Position numbers and translations under genes: made by a program. A DNA stretch of 64,000 nt, taken from assembly GCA_016794985.1 (NCBI GenBank), contig JAEUIQ010000084.1, positions 1 through 64,000 on the forward strand, written 5' to 3'. Position 1 is the stretch's first letter. Every line of letters starts with the position of its first letter. The notes under the pieces are model-generated. The model was not told the origin of the DNA and made no database searches. It was given only the letters and a program-made list of their open reading frames with translations. Positions 54,871-63,215 of the stretch are shown here, in pieces. The stretch comes from Planctomycetaceae bacterium (GTDB lineage: Bacteria; Planctomycetota; Planctomycetia; Pirellulales; Pirellulaceae).

Positions 54871-56025
54871 TTAACTCCAATCGAACCAACCCTCCTTCAG
54901 TCCCGATAGTGTGTAAAGCATTTGTCTGCCAACGAGCGGCAAACGAGGCATCAGCGGCAACGTCGCGTCGCGGATACAGCCGCGCCAGACACTATGGGAT
55001 TGAAAGAAGGGAGATAAAATCGCTGTCAGTTGACGATAGAAGCGAATCTTTCTTGCTCGCTGGTGATAGAACATCTGCAAAGCATTGCCAATACTGGTGG
55101 AACCAAACAAGAGGCTGGCTAAAGCCTCGGCATCTTCCAAAGCCAAGTTCGCACCTTGCCCAAGATGTGGGCTGGTGGCATGAGAGGCATCGCCAATAAA
55201 CACGACGTTCTCGCGGAATGGAACGCGCAAGGCAACACTGCGATAGCTACCAAAGGTTAGATCAGCGAAGCTTCGCAATGGATTGAGTATTGAAGCGGAT
55301 GGCGGACAAAACTCGATCGCCCGGCTCCGCCATCGTTCGAAATCGGACTGCAAGATCGTTGGCCAATCAGCGACGGGCAGGCCCCAAAAATAACTGCACT
55401 CGCGCGGTCCGATGGGTAACAATCCCACCAAACGCTGCGTGCCATCGACCCGCTGATAAAGCCAATTCGCTTTGAAGTCACATGGCCCCGTCGTCCACAG
55501 AGCGCCATGCGAATACTCGGTCACTTTCGCTGCGAACCCCAGCGACTTGCGTAACTCGCTTCTCGAACCATCGGCGACCACCAATAAATCGAATCTCCCC
55601 CGAGTTTCTCCCTGCGAGGACTTCAACTCGCCACGAATCGAATCAAATTCTGTCGCTCGGAAGCCATTGTAAAGCGTTACCCCCGCACGATGGCACCGAC
55701 TCAACAACAGCTGAAAAAGACGACCTCGATGGACACCTAAGGCGTAGGCCTCTGGATGCAATCTTGGAAAATCGAGTTTTACCAACGTGCGACCGTTGGG
55801 CAACTCGGCGGTCATCCCTTCCAGCCGTTGTGAAGTGGCCGCCAATTCGTCCAACATGCCGATTCGCTGCAGCACACGCTGCCCACTCGACTGAATCATG
55901 ATCCCGGCACCAATAGGACGGCACACGTCAGACTGCTCGAACAATGAGACGCGATGTCCTCGTTCGGCACTTAAGAAAGCCAGCGTCGTACCGGCAATGC
56001 CACAACCTACAACTGCAATATTGAT
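54871..56025 (-). CDS. FAD-dependent monooxygenase with an apparent ATC (or ATT) start
   Basis: This encodes 384 residues if read from ATC 56025. The Rossmann motif GCGIAGTTLAF begins about seven residues in; without it the protein lacks its FAD site, yet the first ATG/GTG/TTG in frame is TTG 55944, beyond that motif. GAGGTGA lies seven bases before ATC 56025. Further motifs are VVADGSRSELRKSLG (DG) and FIGDASHATSPHLGQGANLALEDAEAL (GD), as in salicylate hydroxylase/UbiH-type enzymes. The substrate is unknown. Confidence 0.7.
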   Translation of the reverse strand: MNIAVVGCGIAGTTLAFLSAERGHRVSLFEQSDVCRPIGAGIMIQSSGQRVLQRIGMLDELAATSQRLEGMTAELPNGRTLVKLDFPRLHPEAYALGVHRGRLFQLLLSRCHRAGVTLYNGFRATEFDSIRGELKSSQGETRGRFDLLVVADGSRSELRKSLGFAAKVTEYSHGALWTTGPCDFKANWLYQRVDGTQRLVGLLPIGPRECSYFWGLPVADWPTILQSDFERWRSRAIEFCPPSASILNPLRSFADLTFGSYRSVALRVPFRENVVFIGDASHATSPHLGQGANLALEDAEALASLLFGSTSIGNALQMFYHQRARKIRFYRQLTAILSPFFQSHSVWRGCIRDATLPLMPRLPLVGRQMLYTLSGLKEGWFDWS

Positions 56026-56137
56026 GGGCTCACCTCGATAGTTCGATCACTTTGGCGGAATCATCCGTTATTTCCAAATTCCGCCAATCGGTTATGGTAA
56101 CCGATGTTGGGTAGCGCATGTTGCAAAAGGCTGACAG

Positions 56138-56539
56138 ATGAATTGGTTGGATTGGTACAACTCGTTGGAGAAACCGGAATGGACGCCGGAGCCCCGGACG
56201 ATCGGGATGATCTGGCAGTGCTTGTATCCGGTAATCTTTGTCACCTTTGGCTTTGTTTTTGTACAGTTCTTTCGCGGGTTCTTGCCCTGGAGTGTCGCCT
56301 TGCCGTTTGCCATCAACCTGGTTGCAAATCTGGTGTTCACGCCAATCCAATTTGGCTGGCGAAATTTACCATTGGCAGCCTTGGATATCGCCGTGGTCTG
56401 GCTAACCATTTGCTGGATGATCGTGGCCATCTGGAGCCACTACAAGTGGGTGGCGATATCGCAAGTTCCCTATCTGCTTTGGGTCTCCATAGCGACGGTT
56501 TTGCAGTTCACGATTACCTGGAATAATTGGAATCGCTGA
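56138..56539 (+). CDS. tspO: TspO/MBR-family membrane protein
   Basis: This encodes 133 residues, short for TspO (about 155). The start has AAAGG seven bases upstream. Five transmembrane segments are visible, and PEWTPEPRTIGMIWQCLY and NLVFTPIQFGWRNLPLAALDIAVVWLT match the TspO signature. TspO binds porphyrins and other tetrapyrroles in the outer or inner membrane. It is divergent from the flavin monooxygenase, with 112 bp between the starts. Confidence 0.85.
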   Translation: MNWLDWYNSLEKPEWTPEPRTIGMIWQCLYPVIFVTFGFVFVQFFRGFLPWSVALPFAINLVANLVFTPIQFGWRNLPLAALDIAVVWLTICWMIVAIWSHYKWVAISQVPYLLWVSIATVLQFTITWNNWNR

Positions 56540-56576
56540 GCAAACGGATGTCGGCAAGACTCCAATCTACCTGGAT

Positions 56577-57872
56577 CTATTGGGTGGATCTGACCAAGTT
56601 TCGGTCGGCAAACTCTAGATAGGCTTCCCAATCCATTTTGGTCATCGCATGTTCGCCGGCTCGAATAAAATAGCCGATTCGCCCGCCGCTCAATTGATGC
56701 ATGGGCGGCATGTCCGGTCCCGCAATTCCAGGCTGTCCTAGCAGTTCATAGACGGGCGATGCGTGGAAGGCCGACAGAAATTCACCCCGTGGATCTGCCC
56801 AGCGATCTTCTTCGGCACTGGTGATGAGGATTGGTCGAGGCGCCACGAGTGCCACCAAGCCGTGCTGGTCAAAAGGCAGTTCGTCTTCACGACCATTGTA
56901 CTGCGTGAAGTTGTCACAGAACCAATGCGGAAACACCGTATTGATGCGCTGGACCGTTTCGCCTATTCGACGTCGACTGAGCGCCGCTCCGCCGCAACCG
57001 GAGTTATTGGAAATCACCAAGGCGAATCGTTCGTCGATCGCTCCAGCCCACATCGCGGTCTTTCCCAACCTGGAATGACCCACCACGGCCACGCGTTTTG
57101 CATCGACGGCTGCCTCGGTTTGTAAGTAGTCCAAGGCTCGGCTTAATCCCCAGGCCCATGTCGCAATACTACCCCACTGCTCTGGAGTTGGGCCGCCTCG
57201 ACCGGATCCATGATACAGTTGATGCACACCGTTCTGGAATTGATCGTCAAAGTCCGGATCGATGTCCCCGTAGTAAATCGTGCCTAGACCGTAACCTCGT
57301 GCTAAAATCTCTGCGACGGGCCAACTACTTTGGTCTCGTCCGCGCGATTGCTCGGTGGCGAGATTGTTCACCACTCCCGCTTTGTCGTCATCGCGCATCC
57401 AACTCTCTGTGAGCCGAATTGCCGGATCGGGATGCGTGCCATGATTGCCAACAAAATTCAAGCCTAAGAAAACTGGCACAGGACCGGAAACGCTTTTCGG
57501 CAACCATAAGAGAAGATCCATCCTCGGGCCGGAGCGATCTTTGCTAAAGTAGATCGTCACTTGTTTTCGAATCGCTCGTCCAGCCAAAGCCGCTTGGTCT
57601 TCGTCAGTAATCTGCCAATGAAGATCCACCGGTCTACTTGGGGCTCGGCCAAACATTTGCTCTTCAAACAATCGCAACAACTCGGGGCGACGAACTTTTA
57701 GCCATTGCTCGGCTGTCGTGACCTGTTCACCACCGGTTGTAAGCAACAAATCAGGCAGTTCGTACGGCGGGATTTTGGCCTCATCATAGTTCGCCTCTTG
57801 TGCCATCGACATTCTTTCATCGGCTCGCGGACAAAGCAGGAAGACAAAACTCCACAGCCACAAAGTACGCAT
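56577..57872 (-). CDS. CE15-like (glucuronoyl esterase) alpha/beta hydrolase
   Basis: This encodes 431 residues with a signal sequence at about 1-23. The nucleophile elbow reads VVGHSRLGKTAMWAG (CE15 usually has GCSRxG), followed by SNNSGCGGAALSRR, PHWFCDNFTQYN, LPFDQHGLVALVAPRPILITSAEEDRWADPRGEF and HAMTKMDWEAYLEFA. The layout is typical of bacterial CE15 or acetyl-xylan-type esterases. It probably acts on plant or algal polysaccharide outside the cytoplasm. Confidence 0.82.
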   Translation of the reverse strand: MRTLWLWSFVFLLCPRADERMSMAQEANYDEAKIPPYELPDLLLTTGGEQVTTAEQWLKVRRPELLRLFEEQMFGRAPSRPVDLHWQITDEDQAALAGRAIRKQVTIYFSKDRSGPRMDLLLWLPKSVSGPVPVFLGLNFVGNHGTHPDPAIRLTESWMRDDDKAGVVNNLATEQSRGRDQSSWPVAEILARGYGLGTIYYGDIDPDFDDQFQNGVHQLYHGSGRGGPTPEQWGSIATWAWGLSRALDYLQTEAAVDAKRVAVVGHSRLGKTAMWAGAIDERFALVISNNSGCGGAALSRRRIGETVQRINTVFPHWFCDNFTQYNGREDELPFDQHGLVALVAPRPILITSAEEDRWADPRGEFLSAFHASPVYELLGQPGIAGPDMPPMHQLSGGRIGYFIRAGEHAMTKMDWEAYLEFADRNLVRSTQ

Positions 57873-58103
57873 TTTCCGACTCCTGGACTAAAACGCCACT
57901 CTCTCCCCAAACAGTTTCTGAGCATAACCGCTGCCCTGGCCGCAATCCAGAGCCAATCGTTTGAGATCACCGCGACCGTCAAATTGACTTCGATTTAGCC
58001 AAGGTTGGCTTACCGATGCTCAATACAGACGATCAACCAATCAAGAAAGGAGAGTTTCGGGTCTGTTTCATAACAATCCGATCAAGCGTTCTGCGAACGC
58101 AAG

Positions 58104-58409
58104 CTAATCCACGCGAATGACCGAGTCCAACCAAAGACCTGACATCAGTATCGGAATAAAAAGGATTGCCAAACAAAACGTCGATCCAATGATCCAATCG
58201 AGTCGCCTACAAATCGTCCCATCAATCCAAAACACCAAGGCGGTTGGCACCAGAAAGTATCCACATGACCAAACAGCAAAGACCAAGTTCACCGTTTCGA
58301 ATTCCACTTTGTCGAAAAATAGTTCCCAGACTCCCAACGCCAGGAAAGCCACCCAGAAAACAAAGACCATTAACCACCAGATCCACCGAACATTGCGCTT
58401 TTGCGACAT
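58104..58409 (-). CDS. Small hypothetical membrane protein
   Basis: This encodes 101 residues from ATG 58409. Three hydrophobic segments are visible (about 12-30, 38-58 and 70-92), with a basic N-terminus (SQKRNVRW). I do not recognise a family. About 110 bp separate it from serC, which lies upstream on the same strand. Confidence 0.5.
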   Translation of the reverse strand: MSQKRNVRWIWWLMVFVFWVAFLALGVWELFFDKVEFETVNLVFAVWSCGYFLVPTALVFWIDGTICRRLDWIIGSTFCLAILFIPILMSGLWLDSVIRVD

Positions 58410-58520
58410 GACGTAGCCTTTCGGATGCTGAAGATCCAATCGGCGAGATATCGAAGTCAACTCGAAAAAATTGGGTTGATCATCTCGTTGGAGCTTATGC
58501 TTGGACCGCCACGAATTGGG

Positions 58521-59627
58521 TTACTTGTCAAACCCCTCAACAAACGCTGCCAAAGCCTGCGCCCCCTCGATGGGCATGGCGTTGTACAGCGACGCACGCA
58601 TACCGCCGACGCTGCGATGACCAGCCAAAAACGCCAACCCTTGCGATTCCGATTCATGCAGGAATCGTTTCTCCAATTCTGGCGTTGGCAAGCGGAACGT
58701 TACATTCATTTGCGAACGACAGCTTTCGTGGGCGTGCAACTGAAACAAGTCGGGACGCTTCAACAGAGCGTCGTAAACCAATCCGACTTTTCGTTGGTTG
58801 AATTGTTGCACCTGCTTCAAATCACCGAACGTGGATTCCAACCAGCGCAGCACCAAATTGGCCACGTAAATGCAAAAAGTCGGCGGAGTGTTGTACATCA
58901 AATCGCCTTCAGCATGATTCAACAAACGACAATAACCCGGAACTTTTTCCGAGGCTCGTTCCAAGAACTCGCGTTTAGCAATGACCAGTGTCGCACCGGC
59001 CGGTCCAAGATTTTTTTGAATGCAGGCATAGATCATGGCGTAACGGCCGACATCAACCGGACGGCTCATGAAATCCGAAGACATGTCGCAAACCAACGAC
59101 GGAGCATTCTCCAACAACGCAGCAATATCGGCAGGGAACTGGACTCCTTCGATCGTTTCGTTCGACGTGTAGTGCAAGTAAGCTCCATTTACTGAACTCC
59201 AATCTCTTGTCTGCGGAATCGTCGAATAGCCGCTGTCCTTACCCGACCAAACCACTCGCCCCTGTTCGCAGCGCCGCGCCTCTTGATACGCACATTCGCC
59301 CCACGAACCGGTTACCAAGTATTCTCCAACAGTGCCCGGCAAACAAAAATTCATCGGCAACACCGAAAAGATCAACCGTCCGCCGCCTTGCACGAAAAAG
59401 ACGTCGTAATCGGAAGGAATCGACAACATCGCCCGCAGCCGTGCCACGGTGTCGGCCAGAATTTTCTTGAACGGCCCAGTCCGATGTCCCAACTCTAAAA
59501 TCGAAACACCCGCACCCGGTAAACATAACATTTCTTGTGCAACTTGCTCCAACACTGGGACCGGCAAGACGCTCGGTCCGGCATTGAAATTGTAGACTCG
59601 GTCTAATTGGCTCTGGATTTGATTCAT
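58521..59627 (-). CDS. serC: Phosphoserine aminotransferase
   Basis: This encodes 368 residues from ATG 59627; the family has about 360. SerC makes phosphoserine from 3-phosphohydroxypyruvate and glutamate. NFNAGPSVLPVPVLEQ is the signature start, VQGGGRLIFSVLPMN contacts PLP phosphate, and CIQKNLGPAGATLVI holds the PLP Lys (about residue 202). RASLYNAMP near the end is conserved. The dehydrogenase upstream ends 8 bp away, so both are one operon. The usual companion serA-like role is discussed there. Confidence 0.95.
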   Translation of the reverse strand: MNQIQSQLDRVYNFNAGPSVLPVPVLEQVAQEMLCLPGAGVSILELGHRTGPFKKILADTVARLRAMLSIPSDYDVFFVQGGGRLIFSVLPMNFCLPGTVGEYLVTGSWGECAYQEARRCEQGRVVWSGKDSGYSTIPQTRDWSSVNGAYLHYTSNETIEGVQFPADIAALLENAPSLVCDMSSDFMSRPVDVGRYAMIYACIQKNLGPAGATLVIAKREFLERASEKVPGYCRLLNHAEGDLMYNTPPTFCIYVANLVLRWLESTFGDLKQVQQFNQRKVGLVYDALLKRPDLFQLHAHESCRSQMNVTFRLPTPELEKRFLHESESQGLAFLAGHRSVGGMRASLYNAMPIEGAQALAAFVEGFDK

Positions 59628-59635
59628 CTGGATAC

Positions 59636-60622
59636 TCAATCTTCCATCCCAGGAAAACCCAGCCGCTTGTCGACCAAGTTTTTTAGAGGTTGCTTGTTGA
59701 CGAACCGTAACAAATTCTGGCAAAAGAAATCAACGGTGTCCGAAACGCGACGATGGCTTTGGGCACCGACGTGCGGCGTGATCATGACTCGCGGCATGTT
59801 CCATAGAGGACTATCGGCAGGCAAAGGCTCGACTTCCGCAACGTCCAATCCAGCCGCTTTGATTTTTCCGCTGGCCAATGCCGCAATCAACGCCGACTCG
59901 TCAACCACTTGACCACGGGCCACATTGATCAAGTAGCTCCCGGGCCGCATGTGCGATATAGTTCGGGCGTTGATCAGATGATGGGTTTGTTCGTTCCAAG
60001 GAATACACAGTATCACAACGTCACTAAGCGACAACAATTCTGGCAAACGATCCGCCGACCACAATTGATCGACGAAACTCGGCTTGTTCCGAGGCCAGTA
60101 ATCGGTCGCAATAATCCGATTACCCAAAGGCGCCAACATCTCAGCAATTCGCAGTCCGTTGCCGCCCAATCCAACAATGCCAATGGTCTTGCCGTGCAAG
60201 TCGTCGGTTGCCAACCGGTCGTACTTGCGTGCGAGCGACGCCTGAAAAAACGCGGGCATGCTGCGAACCAATCCAAACAACAGGGCAAACGTTTGTTCGG
60301 CAACTTGATTGGCAAATAGCCCGGAAGCGCTGGTAACAGGAATGTTCGATTCGATGACTGCCGGATGAAGGCAGTGATCTAATCCCGCAGCCGACGATTG
60401 GATCCATTGCAAACGACCAGCAGCAACAACAGCCGGCCAATCAATTGGCTGTTTGGCATGACCGCAAAAAATATCGGCTGCAAAGATCGTTCGGCCAATC
60501 TCGTTTTGCTCAGCGGGGATGACCTTGAATTCAGGGACGACACGCCGAATCTGGGCAACATGGTGCGATTCCACCGGAAAACACAATACAACCGTCAGCG
60601 GCGTCAAAACTAAGTTCCTCAA
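59636..60622 (-). CDS. D-isomer 2-hydroxyacid dehydrogenase, likely 3-phosphoglycerate dehydrogenase-like
   Basis: This encodes 328 residues. The NAD site is at 151-156 in GIVGLGGNGLRIAEML; NVARGQVVDE holds the catalytic Arg, and ITPHVGAQS the catalytic His region. It lies 8 bp before serC on the same strand, which suggests it could act as SerA in serine synthesis. It lacks the C-terminal ACT domain of most SerA proteins, and the true substrate is not determined. The tandem repeats begin 7 bp upstream of its start. Confidence 0.8.
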   Translation of the reverse strand: MRNLVLTPLTVVLCFPVESHHVAQIRRVVPEFKVIPAEQNEIGRTIFAADIFCGHAKQPIDWPAVVAAGRLQWIQSSAAGLDHCLHPAVIESNIPVTSASGLFANQVAEQTFALLFGLVRSMPAFFQASLARKYDRLATDDLHGKTIGIVGLGGNGLRIAEMLAPLGNRIIATDYWPRNKPSFVDQLWSADRLPELLSLSDVVILCIPWNEQTHHLINARTISHMRPGSYLINVARGQVVDESALIAALASGKIKAAGLDVAEVEPLPADSPLWNMPRVMITPHVGAQSHRRVSDTVDFFCQNLLRFVNKQPLKNLVDKRLGFPGMED

Positions 60623-60629
60623 AATTTCT

Positions 60630-60743
60630 GTGGATCGTTCCTACGGTCCAGTTCATCGTCGTGGACCGTTCCTACGGTCCAGTTCATCGTCGTGGACCGT
60701 TCCTACGGTCCAATTCATCGTCGTGGACCGTTCCTACGGTCCA
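60630..60743. repeat. 31-bp tandem repeats, each able to form a hairpin
   Basis: Three full units lie at 60630-60660, 60661-60691 and 60692-60722, with a partial fourth at 60723-60743. Each has the palindrome GGACCGT-TCCT-ACGGTCC (the first copy has GGATCGT), a perfect 7-bp stem with a 4-base loop, plus a 10-bp spacer ending in TTCATCGTC. They begin 7 bp upstream of the dehydrogenase start codon and precede folE2 on the other strand. Confidence 0.9.
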
Positions 60744-60778
60744 ACTTGCTTTTATTTACTTTCTTAAAAAAAGAAAAT

Positions 60779-60798
60779 CTGACCGACGGAGCGGTCAG
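60779..60798. repeat. Hairpin after the tandem repeats
   Basis: CTGACCG (60779-60785) pairs with CGGTCAG (60792-60798) across a 6-base loop. It resembles the repeat stems but has a different arm sequence. A T-rich flank lies upstream. Confidence 0.4.
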
Positions 60799-60873
60799 CG
60801 ACATTGGGCCAAGATACTCCCCAAAACGTTCAACCGGAAGGGGCAAAAAATAGTGGCCAACGGCATTAAACTT

Positions 60874-60881
60874 GGTATAAT
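60874..60881 (+). promoter_or_regulatory. Possible extended -10 promoter for the folE2 operon
   Basis: TGG followed by TATAAT (60876-60881) is a good extended -10 element, about 250 bp upstream of folE2. No clear -35 precedes it. Confidence 0.35.
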
Positions 60882-61131
60882 GTGGCGGCCTCTTTTGACC
60901 GAACTGGGTTAATTGTCGGACCCGACTGCGGTCCACCACCTGCTGAACGTTCAGCATCACCTTCTATTTTGCGTTTTCAGAATGTCTGGCTGCGTGAAGT
61001 AAAGGTCCATTCACCGGAAACTTGAGAGCAACACACTCGTCCAGAATTTCGGAAATGACGACCCACATCTCCTTGGAGAATCGGGTTCTCAGACGACGAT
61101 TTTGACGGGACATCTCCCAAAAGGAAATAGA

Positions 61132-62217
61132 ATGAACCATTCGCAAGGCCCATCTGCCATCGAGTTGGCAGAGCGGTACCGTACTGTCCCCAACGAGTTC
61201 TTAACTGGATCTGCGACTTGCTCTGGTCCAAATTCAAATAGTAGGGCTGCCACAGAGTCGAGCAAGATACAGCTTCCCGATGTCGCCAACGAACATCGCC
61301 CCGAAATCTCCGGGCATCTGGACCGAGTTGGGATGTCCGGAATCGAGCTAATCGCTCGTTTCCAAGGCCCCGATCAATTACCTTTCTTGGTGCCTGCTAA
61401 TGCAGATGCGTACGTCAGCCTAGATGATGATTCGGTCAAAGGCATTCACATGTCACGACTGTTCTTGGAACTGGCGTCGGCCATGGAGTGCGAAAGCCTG
61501 ACGCCGAGTTTGATGAATCGCGTTTGCGAGAATTTTCTGGTGTCGCATGCGGGAATAAGCAAGCGGGCAGAACTATCGCTTTCGTTTCAACATCCCGCGT
61601 TCCGACCTGCTCTGTTGAGTGATTACTCGGCACCGCGTCATTACCCGGTGCGATTGTCGATGGTATCGGACACTCGCGAGGCCGCTCGAGTTCGTGCGGG
61701 GGAACATGTTCGTTTGTTTGTTCAGGTTCAAGTTGTGTATAGCAGTACTTGCCCCTGTTCGGCTGCACTTTCCCGCCAGTTGCTGGAGCAAAAATTTCAA
61801 AAAGATTTTGCCTTCCACAACTGGGTAAATGTTTCGCAAGTGAGCCAATGGTTGATCGAGAATGGAAGTGTCGCGACGCCGCACAGCCAAAGAAGTGTAG
61901 CAACCATCGACGTAGAACTAGCGAATCCCTTGGAACTGAAACGATTCCCGATCGAACGAATCATTGATCGTATTGAAGGCACACTAAAGACGGCGGTGCA
62001 AACAGTGGTGAAGCGTCAAGACGAGCAAGAGTTTGCGAGACTGAACGGAGCTAACCAAATGTTCTGCGAAGATGCGGCTCGGAGGATGAAGGCGACATTG
62101 CTGGACATGCCGGAAATCTTGGATTTTCGCGTGGAAGCCCGGCACAAAGAAAGCCTTCACCCACATGATGCAGTTGCGATCGCCACCGCCGGGATCGCCG
62201 GTGGGATGACCGCCTGA
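61132..62217 (+). CDS. folE2: GTP cyclohydrolase FolE2
   Basis: This encodes 361 residues from ATG 61132; a TTG at 61102 is in frame but less likely, since AAGGA precedes ATG 61132. It converts GTP to dihydroneopterin triphosphate. The family signature LPDVANEHRPEISGHLDRVGMSGIEL and KGIHMSRLFLEL are clear, together with TCPCSAALSR (the Cys that replaces FolE zinc ligands). It is the first gene of an operon with a MazG-like protein (overlap TGATG) and a PTPS homologue. Confidence 0.95.
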   Translation: MNHSQGPSAIELAERYRTVPNEFLTGSATCSGPNSNSRAATESSKIQLPDVANEHRPEISGHLDRVGMSGIELIARFQGPDQLPFLVPANADAYVSLDDDSVKGIHMSRLFLELASAMECESLTPSLMNRVCENFLVSHAGISKRAELSLSFQHPAFRPALLSDYSAPRHYPVRLSMVSDTREAARVRAGEHVRLFVQVQVVYSSTCPCSAALSRQLLEQKFQKDFAFHNWVNVSQVSQWLIENGSVATPHSQRSVATIDVELANPLELKRFPIERIIDRIEGTLKTAVQTVVKRQDEQEFARLNGANQMFCEDAARRMKATLLDMPEILDFRVEARHKESLHPHDAVAIATAGIAGGMTA

Positions 62218-62582
62218 TGGACGCGAAGCCATCACCCGGTTTCGAATCGCTAACTCTGGTAGAGGCCCAGCAACAAGTCGATGCCTGGATCAAGCAGTAT
62301 GGCGTGCGTTACTTCGCACCGCTGACCAACTTGGCTCAGTTGGTTGAGGAAGTCGGGGAACTTGCTCGCCTGCTGAATCGGACCTATGGGGAACAGAGTT
62401 TCAAAGCCGGTGAGGATGGTTCAAAACTGCCGGACGAATTTGCGGACGTTTTGTTCGTCCTAATCTGCTTGGCCAATCAAACCGGTGTCGATTTGAGTAC
62501 GGCGTTGAGGGCTAACTTGGAAAAGAAAACGCGGCGAGACAAAGACCGCCATAAACAGAACCCAAAATTATCCAACGAATAA
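62217..62582 (+). CDS. MazG-like nucleotide pyrophosphohydrolase
   Basis: This encodes 121 residues, with TGATG overlap to folE2. It has the EEVGEL and DEFADVLFVLICLANQTGVDL blocks of the MazG-type all-alpha fold (metal-binding Glu and Asp). In this operon it could remove pyrophosphate from dihydroneopterin triphosphate, the unfilled step between FolE2 and folate, but this is inference. A house-cleaning role against modified nucleotides is the other option. Confidence 0.85.
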   Translation: MDAKPSPGFESLTLVEAQQQVDAWIKQYGVRYFAPLTNLAQLVEEVGELARLLNRTYGEQSFKAGEDGSKLPDEFADVLFVLICLANQTGVDLSTALRANLEKKTRRDKDRHKQNPKLSNE

Positions 62583-62597
62583 TCAAGGAACAATGCC

Positions 62598-63077
62598 ATG
62601 TCGATGACCATCATGCGGCGGATCAAGTTTTGTGCCGGACATCGGTTGATGAATCACGGTGGCCCCTGCGAGTTCTTTCACGGCCACAATTATGTAGCCG
62701 ACTTTTATGTGACTGGCCGTGAAGCCGATGCGGTGGGGCGTGTGATCGATTTTTCACAACTCAAGAAATCGTTCAAAGGCTGGTTGGACAAACATTGGGA
62801 CCACGGGTTCTTAGTTCATGAGGACGATCAAAACGCGATCAACGCCTTGCGACAAGTCATTCCCATGAAACTATACACCCTGCCCTACAATCCAACCGCC
62901 GAAAGCATGGCCAAGTACCTGCTGGAAGTCGTGTCTCCAGAACTGTGCCAAGAATTTATTGGCTACGACGTGCAGGTCACAAAGGTTGTGGTTTGGGAAA
63001 CGGACGAATCGTTCGCTGAAGCAACTTTGAACAGCTCGGTGGAAGACTTCCTGCCCGCCTCCAGCAATTCGCTCTGA
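62598..63077 (+). CDS. 6-pyruvoyl-tetrahydropterin synthase family protein with CExxHGH motif
   Basis: This encodes 159 residues from ATG 62598 with AAGGA nine bases upstream. The zinc ligands are His15 (FCAGHRL), His28 and His30. The catalytic region reads CEFFHGH: Cys24 is the QueD/PTPS cysteine and Glu25 the PTPS-III glutamate. Enzymes with both can make 6-carboxy-tetrahydropterin (queuosine) and 6-hydroxymethylpterin (folate). It is the third gene of the operon, 15 bp after the MazG gene. Confidence 0.92.
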   Translation: MSMTIMRRIKFCAGHRLMNHGGPCEFFHGHNYVADFYVTGREADAVGRVIDFSQLKKSFKGWLDKHWDHGFLVHEDDQNAINALRQVIPMKLYTLPYNPTAESMAKYLLEVVSPELCQEFIGYDVQVTKVVVWETDESFAEATLNSSVEDFLPASSNSL

Positions 63078-63215
63078 AAGCTGACAGAGCCACCGCTTGT
63101 GAAGAATGCATGAAAGAATGAAGCTTGGATGCTGACAGTGCTCAAGTCGCCTCACTTTGGGGCGCTGCGTGGACTATCATGTGGCTTCTGCATGGTCCAT
63201 CGGAGGTTTGAGACA

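Larger units (their letters stand above)
60623..61131. other. About 500-bp intergenic region with repeats and hairpins
   Basis: No gene was seen. The stretch holds the tandem repeats (60630-60743), a hairpin CTGACCG/CGGTCAG (60779-60798), and an extended -10 candidate near 60876. It separates the divergent dehydrogenase and folE2 genes. Confidence 0.6.

Noticed and set aside
60630-60743. Tandem repeats as a small CRISPR array
   Set aside because: The units are directly joined with no unique spacers, and no cas genes are present.
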